Source: Xanthocytophaga agilis (GTDB lineage: Bacteria > Bacteroidota > Bacteroidia > Cytophagales > 172606-1). From it: a stretch of 64,000 nucleotides of DNA. The stretch's first letter is position 1; each line of letters opens with the position of its first letter. Location: the NCBI RefSeq assembly GCF_030068605.1, contig NZ_JASJOU010000001.1, positions 248,001 to 312,000 of the forward strand, given 5' to 3'. This document shows, piece by piece, positions 38,081 to 46,436 of the stretch. The notes beneath the pieces are model-generated. The model had not been told where the DNA came from, searched no databases, and saw only the letters and a list, made by a program, of their open reading frames with translations. The position numbers and the translations under genes were made by a program.

Positions 38081-38692
38081 ATGCCTGAAATAAATAAAGA
38101 TACAGAAGCCAAAATAAAAGAAGCAGCAAAGCGGATTTTTGTTCAAAAAGGATTTGATGGAGCAAGAGTACGGGATATCGCAGAAGAGGCTGGAGTAAAT
38201 ATTGCGTTGATGAATTATTATTTTCGTAGTAAAGAGCAGTTGTTTGAACAGATATATACCGAAGTATTCACAGGGTTCTTTAATCGTATTTTATCTATAC
38301 TCAATGAAGAAACTCCGTTTGAAGTGAAAATATGGCAATTAGTTGATAAATACATAGACTTCTTATTGGAAAACGCTATGGTACCTTCCTTTGTACTATC
38401 GGAACTTACCAGAAATGATGGACAGATATTTAAGAAATTTAATGTAAGTGGAGTGATCCAAAATGCCTATTTTACTAAACAGCTTAAAGATGAAATAGAG
38501 AAGGGAAATTACCGGGATATTGAGCCATTACAACTTATTATGACAATACTGGGCAGCATGGTGTTTCCTTTTATTGCTAAACCTGTAGTTCGATATATTG
38601 GTGATCTGGATGAGAAAGGGTTCCAGGCATTTGTTATGGAACGCAAAAAGATTATTCCTGTCATGATTATGACCTATCTACGTACTAAGTAA
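38081..38692 (+). CDS. TetR-family transcriptional regulator
   Basis: 203 residues. The N-terminal helix-turn-helix is clear: KEAAKRIFVQKGFDGARVRD, then IAEEAGVNIALMNYYFRSKE. The C-terminal ligand-binding half (about 65-200) is helical and not assignable to a ligand. It is the first gene of a co-directional set (TolC-like, HlyD, two ABC ATPases, two permeases) and most likely represses that efflux operon until a substrate binds, like YbiH/CecR before ybhGFSR in E. coli. A palindromic operator candidate lies just upstream. Confidence 0.95.
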   Translation: MPEINKDTEAKIKEAAKRIFVQKGFDGARVRDIAEEAGVNIALMNYYFRSKEQLFEQIYTEVFTGFFNRILSILNEETPFEVKIWQLVDKYIDFLLENAMVPSFVLSELTRNDGQIFKKFNVSGVIQNAYFTKQLKDEIEKGNYRDIEPLQLIMTILGSMVFPFIAKPVVRYIGDLDEKGFQAFVMERKKIIPVMIMTYLRTK

Positions 38693-38750
38693 AATTTTTT
38701 ATTCTTAAGTTAAACAAATTTTTAAAATAATATTTTAATCTCATGTTTTT

Positions 38751-40010
38751 ATGGTAAGACTCTGGTTTTTGTTAGTAAGCAGCTTTGTCTGTTTGGCTGG
38801 CCAGGCTCAGCAAACAATCACGTTGGAACAATGTTACACCTCTGCTCGTGAAACGTATCCATTAGTCAGTCAGAAAACTTTGCAGGAACAGATAGGCCAC
38901 CTGAATGTGAAGAACATTCAAACTAATCGCTATCTACCTCAACTAGCTATCAATGGACAGGCTAGCTGGCAGAATGAAGTGACACAACTGCCCATTCATA
39001 TACCTAATATTGAAATCACCCCTCTCAGCAAAGATCAATATAAACTGACACTTGATGCGAACTATATATTATTTGATGGGAGTACCGCTTCTGCCCAGAC
39101 CCAACTTCAACGGGCAAGTGTAGTGGTAGAGCAGCAGAAAATAGAGGTAGAGCTAAACAAACTAAAAGATCAGGTAAATGTCTACTATCTCAATGCATTG
39201 TTGCTTGATGAGAATATTGCCTTGACAAAAGTTCTTCAGGAAGATCTAAAGGCTCGTATGGATAAACTTTCCGCAGGTGTAAAGTATGGTACCAGTATCC
39301 AAAGTAATGTAGATGTGTTGCAGGCAGAATACCTGAAAGCAGACCAGCGACTCATTGAAATGGAGGCTTCACGAAAGGGATTCCGGGATATGCTGGCATT
39401 GCTCACAGGACTTTCTATAGATCAGAATACCACATTACAGATGCCGCAGACAGCTATAGTTTCGCAAGAAATCAAACGTCCCGAAAGCCAATTGTTTAAC
39501 TATCAGAAGACCATATTTGAGTCTCAGACTCGCCTAATCAACAGTAAGAGTACCCCACGTATCAGTGCTTTCATTCAAACAGGTTATGGCCGTCCTGCAC
39601 TTAACTTTCTCAGCAATGAGTTCAAAGGCTTATTTATAGGAGGTATCCGGCTCAACTGGAATCTATCCAGTTTGTATACAATGAAAAATGAAAAGTCTGT
39701 GCTGAGACTGAACCAGCAGCTGATCGATAGCCAGAAAGGTGTTTTTGATAAAAACCTGACTATACAGCTTCGTCAGCAGCAGACTGAGATTGACAAGCTA
39801 CGAGGCCTGATTACCAAAGATAATGAACTGGTTGCTTTACGAATCCGCATCAAAACAACTTCTGCTGCTCAGCTTGAAAATGGTGTGGCTACTGCCAGTG
39901 ATTATGTTAATGATCTAAATGCTGAAAATCAGGCGAAACTAAATCAGAAAATACATGAATTTCAATTGCTGATGGCTCAGATTACCTATCGAACTGTCAC
40001 TGGAAATTAA
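38751..40010 (+). CDS. TolC-family outer-membrane efflux protein
   Basis: 419 residues with a signal peptide (MVRLWFLLVSSFVCLAGQAQ). It has the paired helical hairpins of outer-membrane factors: ITLEQCYTSARETYPLV at the start of the first repeat, LTLDANYILFDGSTASAQ, and GIRLNWNLSSLYTMKNEKSV beginning the second half. Coiled-coil stretches lie around 120-215 and 330-400. It forms the trimeric exit duct for the HlyD/ABC exporter encoded next. It starts 58 bp after tetR and ends 36 bp before the HlyD gene. Confidence 0.94.
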   Translation: MVRLWFLLVSSFVCLAGQAQQTITLEQCYTSARETYPLVSQKTLQEQIGHLNVKNIQTNRYLPQLAINGQASWQNEVTQLPIHIPNIEITPLSKDQYKLTLDANYILFDGSTASAQTQLQRASVVVEQQKIEVELNKLKDQVNVYYLNALLLDENIALTKVLQEDLKARMDKLSAGVKYGTSIQSNVDVLQAEYLKADQRLIEMEASRKGFRDMLALLTGLSIDQNTTLQMPQTAIVSQEIKRPESQLFNYQKTIFESQTRLINSKSTPRISAFIQTGYGRPALNFLSNEFKGLFIGGIRLNWNLSSLYTMKNEKSVLRLNQQLIDSQKGVFDKNLTIQLRQQQTEIDKLRGLITKDNELVALRIRIKTTSAAQLENGVATASDYVNDLNAENQAKLNQKIHEFQLLMAQITYRTVTGN

Positions 40011-40046
40011 GCTATCTATCGGAATACAAAACATACTCATCTTTCT

Positions 40047-40985
40047 ATGAAACGGATTCTTCTCATATTTCTAATGGTTGCAATTAATTCCTGCAATAAG
40101 AGTGCGGATATATCGGATGCATATGGCAATTTTGAAGCTGTTGAAACTATTGTCTCAGCAGAAGCTACCGGAGAACTTACTTCTTTCGCTGTAGAGGAAG
40201 GTCAGTCGCTTGAAGCGGGCAAGCAGGTGGGTCAGATTGACACTGTACAACTTTCTTTGCGAAAAGCGCAACTGGAAGCAAGTCTGAATGCTATTGCCAG
40301 TAAAACGCCAAACATTGCTTCTCAGTTATCGTATTTTGAAAAACAGATCAGTGTATCTCAGCAACAACTGGATTATCTGCAAAAAGAAAAAGCTCGAACA
40401 CAAAATCTGATTGCCAGCAATGCAGCACCTACCAAACAACTGGATGATATTAACAATCAGATCGAAGCTGCTCAGAAGCAGATCGCATTGATTCGTCAAC
40501 AACGGGAGGCACAATTTTCAGCCCTTTCTACTCAGAAGAGTGGTATCACATCCGAAGCACTACCCATGCAAAAGCAGATAGAGCAAACCGAAGATCAGAT
40601 TCGAAAGTCGACTATTCTGAATCCCTCAGCCGGAACAGTTACCGTAAAACTGGCAGAACCACATGAAATCGTTAGTTATGGAAAACCTTTATACAAGATT
40701 GCAGACCTGAATACCATTATCCTCAGAGCCTATGTAAGCGGTGATCAGCTGGTCAATGTCAAAGTAGGGCAGCAGGTAAAGGTGTTGGTTGATGCTCCTG
40801 ATGATACCTATAAAGAGTATGCAGGTACAGTTTCCTGGATATCCAGTAAAGCGGAGTTTACTCCCAAAGTTATCCAGACAAAAGAAGAACGGGTAAACCT
40901 GGTCTATGCGATGAAAATCCTTGTAAAAAATGACGGCGGTCTGAAGATTGGCATGCCCGGCGAAGTGAGGTTTGCTGCAAAATAA
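40047..40985 (+). CDS. HlyD-family periplasmic adaptor, lipoprotein
   Basis: 312 residues; the signal peptide ends in lipobox INSC (Cys16), so it is lipid anchored. A lipoyl half-motif (VSAEATGELTSFAVEEGQSL) is followed by a long coiled-coil hairpin (about 75-180, with QQQLDYLQKEKARTQNL and QIEAAQKQIALIRQQ), the second lipoyl half (TVTVKLAEPHEIVSYGKPLY) and a beta-barrel region (VGQQVKVLVDA). It links the inner-membrane ABC permeases to the TolC-like duct and corresponds to YbhG. Its stop codon is followed at once by an inverted repeat and a repeat cluster. Confidence 0.94.
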   Translation: MKRILLIFLMVAINSCNKSADISDAYGNFEAVETIVSAEATGELTSFAVEEGQSLEAGKQVGQIDTVQLSLRKAQLEASLNAIASKTPNIASQLSYFEKQISVSQQQLDYLQKEKARTQNLIASNAAPTKQLDDINNQIEAAQKQIALIRQQREAQFSALSTQKSGITSEALPMQKQIEQTEDQIRKSTILNPSAGTVTVKLAEPHEIVSYGKPLYKIADLNTIILRAYVSGDQLVNVKVGQQVKVLVDAPDDTYKEYAGTVSWISSKAEFTPKVIQTKEERVNLVYAMKILVKNDGGLKIGMPGEVRFAAK

Positions 40986-40986
40986 G

Positions 40987-41034
40987 TTGATCGGAATTCA
41001 CGACAAAGCTTTACTTGCGGTGAATTCCGATCAA
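40987..41034 (+). terminator. 15-bp inverted repeat after HlyD gene
   Basis: A perfect stem TTGATCGGAATTCAC / GTGAATTCCGATCAA with an 18-nt loop, directly after the HlyD stop. There is an A tract rather than a T tract after it, so it may be an attenuator, an mRNA-stabilising hairpin or part of the short-repeat family rather than a true terminator. Confidence 0.45.
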
Positions 41035-41040
41035 AAAATG

Positions 41041-41215
41041 TTTTGCTGTGAGTTATGCGCAATAAAACTTTTGCGGTGAACTATGCACATGAGAAAAAAT
41101 GATCGGAACTCTGGTCAAATAAAAAACTGCTGTGAGTTATGATCAAAACGCTCTTTAACGGAGGGACAATTCATACAGACCCAAACAAAAGCTTTGCCTT
41201 GAATTATGCGCATGC
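41041..41215 (+). repeat. Cluster of short TTTTGCGGTGAAYTATGCGCA repeats
   Basis: Four or five units in direct orientation: TTTTGCTGTGAGTTATGCGCA (41041-41061), TTTTGCGGTGAACTATGCACA (41069-41089), a unit CTGCTGTGAGTTATGATCA near 41127-41145, and GCTTTGCCTTGAATTATGCG (41191-41210). The loop and right arm of the inverted repeat at 41011-41034 carry another. The same family appears inverted at 30385-30570. The cluster fills the 302-bp gap between the HlyD and ATPase genes, and no gene is present in it. Confidence 0.6.
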
Positions 41216-41287
41216 AACATAGATGTTGTAAACCAAGCACAAAGACAATTTTAACTGGAAAAGAAAACTATACATGGATTCAGACAT

Positions 41288-42214
41288 ATGAATGCTATCA
41301 TAGTAGATAATATTAGTAAAGCGTATGGCAACATCCAGGCTGTCAGTAATGTATCTTTTGAAGTCAGAGAAGGAGAGTTGTTTGGACTGATTGGGCCTGA
41401 TGGCGCAGGGAAGACAACCCTATTTAAAATGCTGGTTACGCTCTTATTTCCGGATCAGGGGAGAGCAGTGGTTAATGGAAAAGACATTGTCAAAGACTTT
41501 CTGCAATTGCGTACTCAGGTAGGGTACATGCCTGGAAAATTTTCCCTATATCAGGATCTGACCATTGAAGAGAATCTGGACTTCTTTGCTACTGTCTTTG
41601 GAACATCTATTCAAGAAAACTATGATCTGATTAAAGATATTTATGTACAGATAGAGCCCTTTAAAACAAGGCGTGCTGGCAAGTTGTCTGGTGGGATGAA
41701 GCAAAAGCTGGCGTTGTGTTGTGCTCTGATTCACAAACCAGAAGTATTGTTTCTGGACGAACCCACTACAGGAGTGGATGCTGTGTCCAGAAAGGAGTTC
41801 TGGGATATGCTGAAAAGCCTGAAACAACGGGGACTAACAATTCTGGTTTCAACACCCTATATGGATGAAGCTGGTTTGTGTGACCGGATCGCTTTAATGC
41901 AGGGAGGAAAGATTCTCGCAGTAGATACTCCACAAGACATAACTAAACTTTTTCAACGGCCCTTATTTGCTGTAAAAGCAGCTGAAACCTTCCGTTTGAT
42001 TCAGGATTTGCGCAACGCATCTTTTACCCATTCCTGTTATGCATTTGGCGAATACCTACATCTGGCATTAGAACATGAAACAACTTCTAGAGATATCGAA
42101 GCCTACCTGGCCTCTCATAATCATAGACAGATTGATATTAAGCGCATTGATCCAGGTATTGAAGACTGTTTTATGGATTTAATAAGTCAGACAAGTGTAC
42201 CTGCACAATCTTAA
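41288..42214 (+). CDS. ABC transporter ATPase (first half of YbhF-type pair)
   Basis: 308 residues. Walker A GPDGAGKTTL, signature LSGGMKQKL, Walker B VLFLDEPTTGVD and an H-loop region (VSTPYMDEA, with Thr-Pro where His is usual: the switch His is replaced). After the ATPase core comes a C-terminal extension of about 85 residues as in YbhF/CcmA types. It energises export by the two ABC-2 permeases downstream. The next gene encodes the second ATPase, 12 bp away; in E. coli YbhF both halves are one protein, so this is a split version. The altered switch region fits an asymmetric ATPase pair. Confidence 0.93.
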   Translation: MNAIIVDNISKAYGNIQAVSNVSFEVREGELFGLIGPDGAGKTTLFKMLVTLLFPDQGRAVVNGKDIVKDFLQLRTQVGYMPGKFSLYQDLTIEENLDFFATVFGTSIQENYDLIKDIYVQIEPFKTRRAGKLSGGMKQKLALCCALIHKPEVLFLDEPTTGVDAVSRKEFWDMLKSLKQRGLTILVSTPYMDEAGLCDRIALMQGGKILAVDTPQDITKLFQRPLFAVKAAETFRLIQDLRNASFTHSCYAFGEYLHLALEHETTSRDIEAYLASHNHRQIDIKRIDPGIEDCFMDLISQTSVPAQS

Positions 42215-42226
42215 ACAACTCAGTGT

Positions 42227-42958
42227 ATGAAGGCTGTAATTACCAATAGGCTCACGAAAAAGTTTGGCGATTTCATTGCTACCAATGCGATAACTTTTGA
42301 AGTAGAGGAAGGAGAGATATTTGGGTTTCTGGGAGCAAATGGAGCAGGCAAGACTACAGCTATGCGTATGCTGTGCGGGTTGTTAACTCCTAGTTCGGGA
42401 GAGGCTCAGGTTGCAGGTTTTGATGTTTATACACATACAGAGAAAATAAAACAGAATATTGGGTATATGAGCCAGAAGTTTTCCCTATATGAAGACCTGA
42501 CCATTCGGGAAAATATCAAGTTCTATGGTGGAATATATGGATTGCGTTTATCTGATATCAAAGACAAAACAGCTGGTATTCTGGAAAAGCTGCAATTACA
42601 AAAGGTGGCCGATGCTTTAACAGCTTCATTACCTCTGGGATGGAAGCAGAAACTGGCTTTTTCGGTTGCTATGTTGCATCAGCCCAAAGTTGTCTTTCTC
42701 GATGAACCTACTGGTGGTGTTGATCCCATTACCCGAAGGCAGTTCTGGGAGATGATCTATGAAGCTGCTGCCAGGGGCACAACCATCTTTGTGACAACCC
42801 ATTATATGGACGAGGCTGAATATTGTAATCGGGTTTCTATTATGGTAGATGGCAAGATACAGGCACTAGACACACCCAAAGGCTTAAAAGAAACTTATCA
42901 GGTCGATTCTATGGATGGAGTTTTTCAGATTCTGGCTCGTGGTACATCAACCAAATAA
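42227..42958 (+). CDS. ABC transporter ATPase (second half of YbhF-type pair)
   Basis: 243 residues. Walker A GANGAGKTTA, Walker B VVFLDEPTGGVD and switch His in VTTHYMDEA are intact, but the signature reads LPLGWKQKL in place of LSGGxxQ. That is the complement of the preceding ATPase, which has a normal signature and an altered switch. Together they would form one canonical and one degenerate nucleotide site, as in known asymmetric ABC exporters. It lies 12 bp after the first ATPase and 9 bp before the first permease, so translation is probably coupled. Confidence 0.93.
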   Translation: MKAVITNRLTKKFGDFIATNAITFEVEEGEIFGFLGANGAGKTTAMRMLCGLLTPSSGEAQVAGFDVYTHTEKIKQNIGYMSQKFSLYEDLTIRENIKFYGGIYGLRLSDIKDKTAGILEKLQLQKVADALTASLPLGWKQKLAFSVAMLHQPKVVFLDEPTGGVDPITRRQFWEMIYEAAARGTTIFVTTHYMDEAEYCNRVSIMVDGKIQALDTPKGLKETYQVDSMDGVFQILARGTSTK

Positions 42959-42967
42959 ATCTGTATT

Positions 42968-44071
42968 ATGAAACGATTTCTCGCATTTGTTAAAAAGGAG
43001 TTTTTCCATATTCTGCGTGACAGGCGTACCTTGCTGATCCTGTTTGGGTTGCCATTTGTTCAGGTACTATTGTTTGGTTTTGCACTAAGCAATGAGATTA
43101 AAAATGCCAACATCGCTATTCTGGACAATGATAAGAGCTTACACACACAACAGATTACTGCTCGATTACTCTCTTCCGGATACTTTCAGGTATATCAGAA
43201 TTTATCTTCTTATAAGGAAATAGATCAGACCTTCCGAAAAGGAGTAATTAAGATGGTGGTAGTATTTCCTGCTCAGTTTAGTTATGACTATGAACATGGT
43301 CGTACTGCCCAGATACAGATAATCGCTGATGCCTCAGAGCAGAATACGGCTATCTCACTCACCAACTATGCCTCTGCTATTATTCAGGGCTATACAACCT
43401 CTGTAGCAGGGTCGATTGCTCCGATGTATATTGATGTCAATACCCAAATGGTTTTCAATCCGGAACTAAAGGGAGCTTTTGTCTTTGTGCCTGGTGTGAT
43501 GACATTGGTATTGTTGCTGGTTTCTGCTATGATGACTTCTGTGACAATAGCCCGTGAAAAGGAAATGGGAACCATGGAAGTATTATTTGTTTCTCCTCTG
43601 AGTCAATGGCAGATTATTTTAGGGAAAGTGATTCCTTATCTGGCATTGTCCTTTGTAAATGGTTGTGTGATACTGATTCTAGGCGTGTTTTTGCTGGAAT
43701 TGCCTATGAATGGCAATCTCCTGTTGTTATTACTGGAGACCTTGCTCTTTATTTTTCTTGCACTCTCCATTGGTGTATTTATTTCTTCTTTGACAGATTC
43801 GCAACTGGTAGCCATGTTTGCGTCAATGGTGATTATGCTTCTGCCAACGATTTTCCTTTCGGGATTTATATTTCCAATAGAAAGTATGCCCAAGGGACTA
43901 CAAGTGATATCGAATATCATACCCGCAAAATATTTTATAAGGATTGTCAAAAATATCATGATCAAAGGAATCGGGGTAAGGGCTATAGCATTGGATACAT
44001 TGATATTGGCTGTAATGGCTTTGTTCTTTATTGGTTTGAGTATTCGTAATCTGAAAACACATCTTGCATAA
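42968..44071 (+). CDS. ABC-2 type permease (YbhS-like)
   Basis: 367 residues. One N-terminal TM (LLILFGLPFVQVLLFGFALS), a large periplasmic domain (about 50-170), then five TMs in the ABC-2 pattern with the coupling-helix motif AREKEMGTMEVLFVSPLSQWQ and the FLSGFIFPIESMP loop. It forms the inner-membrane pore with the following paralogue and uses the two ATPases upstream. Its last 8 bases overlap an in-frame upstream Met of the next gene. Confidence 0.94.
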   Translation: MKRFLAFVKKEFFHILRDRRTLLILFGLPFVQVLLFGFALSNEIKNANIAILDNDKSLHTQQITARLLSSGYFQVYQNLSSYKEIDQTFRKGVIKMVVVFPAQFSYDYEHGRTAQIQIIADASEQNTAISLTNYASAIIQGYTTSVAGSIAPMYIDVNTQMVFNPELKGAFVFVPGVMTLVLLLVSAMMTSVTIAREKEMGTMEVLFVSPLSQWQIILGKVIPYLALSFVNGCVILILGVFLLELPMNGNLLLLLLETLLFIFLALSIGVFISSLTDSQLVAMFASMVIMLLPTIFLSGFIFPIESMPKGLQVISNIIPAKYFIRIVKNIMIKGIGVRAIALDTLILAVMALFFIGLSIRNLKTHLA

Positions 44072-44084
44072 AATAAGAAGTATT

Positions 44085-45200
44085 ATGAGAAAGATACTCT
44101 TTATCGTTGAAAAGGAGTTCAAACAGATTTTTCGGAATGTGGTGTTACTCCGTATGATGATGATTGCTCCTGTTATGCAACTGGTATTATTATCATTGGC
44201 GGCTAACTTTGAAGTTAAGAATCTGAAAATTGCTGTGGTAGATCAGGATCATTCTACCTTTTCCAGACGGCTGGTAAGTAAATTTCAGTATATTGACAAT
44301 TTTAAACTGACAGGTTTTTCTCCCAGTTATAAGCTAGCAGAAGAACAGCTATTGCTTGATAAGATAGATATTGTACTGGTTATTCCAGCTCATTTTGAAC
44401 GGGACTTGTATCGCGACAACCGATCTGGTGTACAGTTAATGGTAAATGCCATTGATGGTTCTAAAGCTGGTATTGCCAGTGGATATGCTTCAACCATTAT
44501 TCAGGACTTTAATGGAGATATCAGAATTGAAAATGTTCCCGTGCGTAAGGGTGAGGTACAACAGGTAGATATTGTCAATCAGTACTGGTATAATCCCCGA
44601 TTGGAATACCGTACGTTTATGGTGCCTGGAATTTTGTTTGAGTTACTATTACTGGTAGGAGGGTTAATTGCGGCCTTGAATATCGTACGTGAGAAAGAAA
44701 TGGGAACCATGGAACAACTCAATGTCACACCAATTCAGAAGTATGAATTTATACTGGGTAAACTGATTCCGTTTGTAGTCATTGGATTAGTGCAGTTTAC
44801 ATTAGGTCTGATTGTAGCAAAGTTTATCTTTCGTGTGCCAATGGAAGGAAGCTTGTTATTGCTATATGTGTTTGCACTACTCTTTCTGATCTTATGTGTA
44901 GGGTTAGGATTGTTGATTTCTACTATTTCTGATACCATGCAGCAGGCCATGTTTGTTGCCTTTTTTATGCTGGTACTGTTTATCCTGCTTAGTGGATTGT
45001 TTTCACCCACCGAAAATATGCCTCAGTGGGCACAATGGCTGGATACGATTAATCCATTAAAGTATATCATAGAAGTAGCCCGAAATACCATGCTCAAAGG
45101 CAGCACCTTTGCCGATGTTCGGTCACATTTCTTTGCTTTACTAGCAATTGCACTGGCAATAAATGGTTTGGCTATCTGGCGCTATCGTAAGACTGTATAA
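44085..45200 (+). CDS. ABC-2 type permease (YbhR-like)
   Basis: 371 residues from the ATG at 44085 (MRKILFIVEKEFKQIFRN), 13 bp after the previous stop; an in-frame ATG at 44064 would overlap it. It is paralogous to the preceding permease: TM1 near residues 20-40, a periplasmic domain to about 175, and five TMs with VREKEMGTMEQLNVTPIQKYE and LLSGLFSPTENMPQW. It is the last gene of the efflux operon. Substrates of such YbhFSR-type exporters are cationic drugs and similar compounds; this one is unknown. Confidence 0.94.
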   Translation: MRKILFIVEKEFKQIFRNVVLLRMMMIAPVMQLVLLSLAANFEVKNLKIAVVDQDHSTFSRRLVSKFQYIDNFKLTGFSPSYKLAEEQLLLDKIDIVLVIPAHFERDLYRDNRSGVQLMVNAIDGSKAGIASGYASTIIQDFNGDIRIENVPVRKGEVQQVDIVNQYWYNPRLEYRTFMVPGILFELLLLVGGLIAALNIVREKEMGTMEQLNVTPIQKYEFILGKLIPFVVIGLVQFTLGLIVAKFIFRVPMEGSLLLLYVFALLFLILCVGLGLLISTISDTMQQAMFVAFFMLVLFILLSGLFSPTENMPQWAQWLDTINPLKYIIEVARNTMLKGSTFADVRSHFFALLAIALAINGLAIWRYRKTV

Positions 45201-45202
45201 CT

Positions 45203-45799
45203 TTATTTAGAAACCTGGCTACGCAAAAAGTCTCTGAATGCATCCGAATTATAATCGGCCATTCCAGAATGTTTCAGAACTAGCTTACCACTGGCACTAA
45301 TCACAAAAGTAACAGGGATGGATTCGGAGGCATACATCTGTGGGATAGCCTTGCTGGTAAGCTGATAGACTGGAAAAGTGTATTCCTTACGTTTGATAAA
45401 CTTTTGCGCTTTAGCTGGATTTTCATCTACGGAGATCATCACAAAAGCTATATCCTCAGATTTAACCTGCTCATATAGTTTTTGAATACCTGGCATCTCT
45501 GCAATACAGGGAGGGCACCAGGTTGCCCAGATATTCATAAAGATTACTTTCCCCTTCAACTCTTTCAGTGATATATCCTTACCATCAAGCGTTTGAAGAT
45601 TTACATTATAGTCTGCATCCGGAGAAGAGTCTGTCTGGTTTTGCTCGGTATCCGCTTTGATGATACCTGTTGCCAGAATCATTCGTTGTAAACCTCCTAT
45701 GGTTTCTGTATGCCAGCCAGTTAAATATAATATTGCCGGTATACCCAGCAAGAGTGTCCATTCAAAGGCAGGGTGTTTGATAATGCGGAGGAGGTTCAT
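45203..45799 (-). CDS. TlpA/ResA-type membrane-anchored thioredoxin
   Basis: 198 residues from the ATG at 45799 (MNLLRIIKHPAFEW). An N-terminal TM anchor (about 14-31) is followed by a periplasmic thioredoxin domain of the TlpA/AhpC-TSA type (about 62-198). The redox motif is WCPPC in NIWATWCPPCIAEMP and the cis-Pro is in ESIPVTFVIS. It reduces disulfides outside the cytoplasm, for example in cytochrome c maturation. An open frame extends upstream to 45928, but that part overlaps the divergent DUF4920 gene and promoter, so the shorter start is chosen. Confidence 0.93.
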   Translation of the reverse strand: MNLLRIIKHPAFEWTLLLGIPAILYLTGWHTETIGGLQRMILATGIIKADTEQNQTDSSPDADYNVNLQTLDGKDISLKELKGKVIFMNIWATWCPPCIAEMPGIQKLYEQVKSEDIAFVMISVDENPAKAQKFIKRKEYTFPVYQLTSKAIPQMYASESIPVTFVISASGKLVLKHSGMADYNSDAFRDFLRSQVSK

Positions 45800-45837
45800 A
45801 GTCAAAGACAAAACAATCTTAAAAGTAACAAAAGTAA

Positions 45838-45867
45838 TTTGATAAGTCGGTCTAATGCGTATTTTTG
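45838..45867 (+). promoter_or_regulatory. Bacteroidota-type promoter of the DUF4920 gene
   Basis: TTTG at 45838-45841, an 18-bp spacer, then TATTTTTG at 45860-45867 match the -33 TTTG and -7 TAnnTTTG consensus of the phylum. It lies about 30 bp before the ATG at 45898, in the short gap to the divergent tlpA-like gene. Confidence 0.6.
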
Positions 45868-45897
45868 CTAAATCTTTACATATAATCCTGTTTAACG

Positions 45898-46350
45898 ATG
45901 AAAAAGTTCGTATTTGCCGCTTTGACATGCCTGTCAGGAATGGTGGTACAGGCTCAGGAGAAGTCTGCTACCTTTGGTGAATCTTTTACCCCTCAGAACG
46001 TAATTCCTGTTAACCAGCTTGCCCAGGCTGTAGAAGGGAAGGACTCCGCTTTTGTCCAGACAGAAGGAATTGTAAAAGAAGTGTGTCAGAACAAAGGTTG
46101 CTGGATGCGTGTAGATGCAGGAAACGGACAGGAAATGCTGGTGCGTTTTAAAAATTATGCGTTTTTTGTTCCTAAAGATGCTGCCGGGAAAAAGGTGATT
46201 TTGAAGGGAAAAGCATTTGAACAGAAAACCTCTGTGGCTGAGTTACGTCATTATGCTGAAGATGCAGGAAAGTCTAAAAAGGAGATAGCTAAAATCAAAA
46301 AGCCAGAAAAGTCTGTACGTTTTGTAGCAGATGGAGTGATTCTGGAATAA
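45898..46350 (+). CDS. DUF4920 family periplasmic protein
   Basis: 150 residues with a signal peptide (MKKFVFAALTCLSGMVVQAQ). The family pattern is an OB-like beta-barrel with GIVKEVCQNKGCWMRVDAG, including a CxxxGCW motif, followed by LVRFKNYAFFVPKDAAGK. The two cysteines could bind metal or form a disulfide. Function is unknown; the divergent neighbour is a TlpA-type thioredoxin, which would suit a cysteine-containing periplasmic client, though that is only inference. Confidence 0.88.
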   Translation: MKKFVFAALTCLSGMVVQAQEKSATFGESFTPQNVIPVNQLAQAVEGKDSAFVQTEGIVKEVCQNKGCWMRVDAGNGQEMLVRFKNYAFFVPKDAAGKKVILKGKAFEQKTSVAELRHYAEDAGKSKKEIAKIKKPEKSVRFVADGVILE

Positions 46351-46370
46351 TTTGAGGCAAGACTTTTTTA

Positions 46371-46403
46371 GATAAAGCAGAATGTATTCTTTTCTGCTTT
46401 ATC
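46371..46403. terminator. Bidirectional terminator, DUF4920 / TIGR02757
   Basis: A 12-bp perfect stem (GATAAAGCAGAA 46371-46382 with TTCTGCTTTATC 46392-46403), 9-nt loop, between convergent genes. Confidence 0.7.
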
Positions 46404-46436
46404 CATTTCTCAACTTTCAGCGATTTGGGTAATTCT

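Noticed and set aside
41041-41215. Possible CRISPR array
   Set aside because: Repeat units are diverged and unevenly spaced, spacers are not of constant length, and no cas genes are nearby.
45800-45928. N-terminal extension of the TlpA-like protein
   Set aside because: The extra 43 residues overlap the divergent DUF4920 start and promoter and precede a good membrane-anchor start at 45799.
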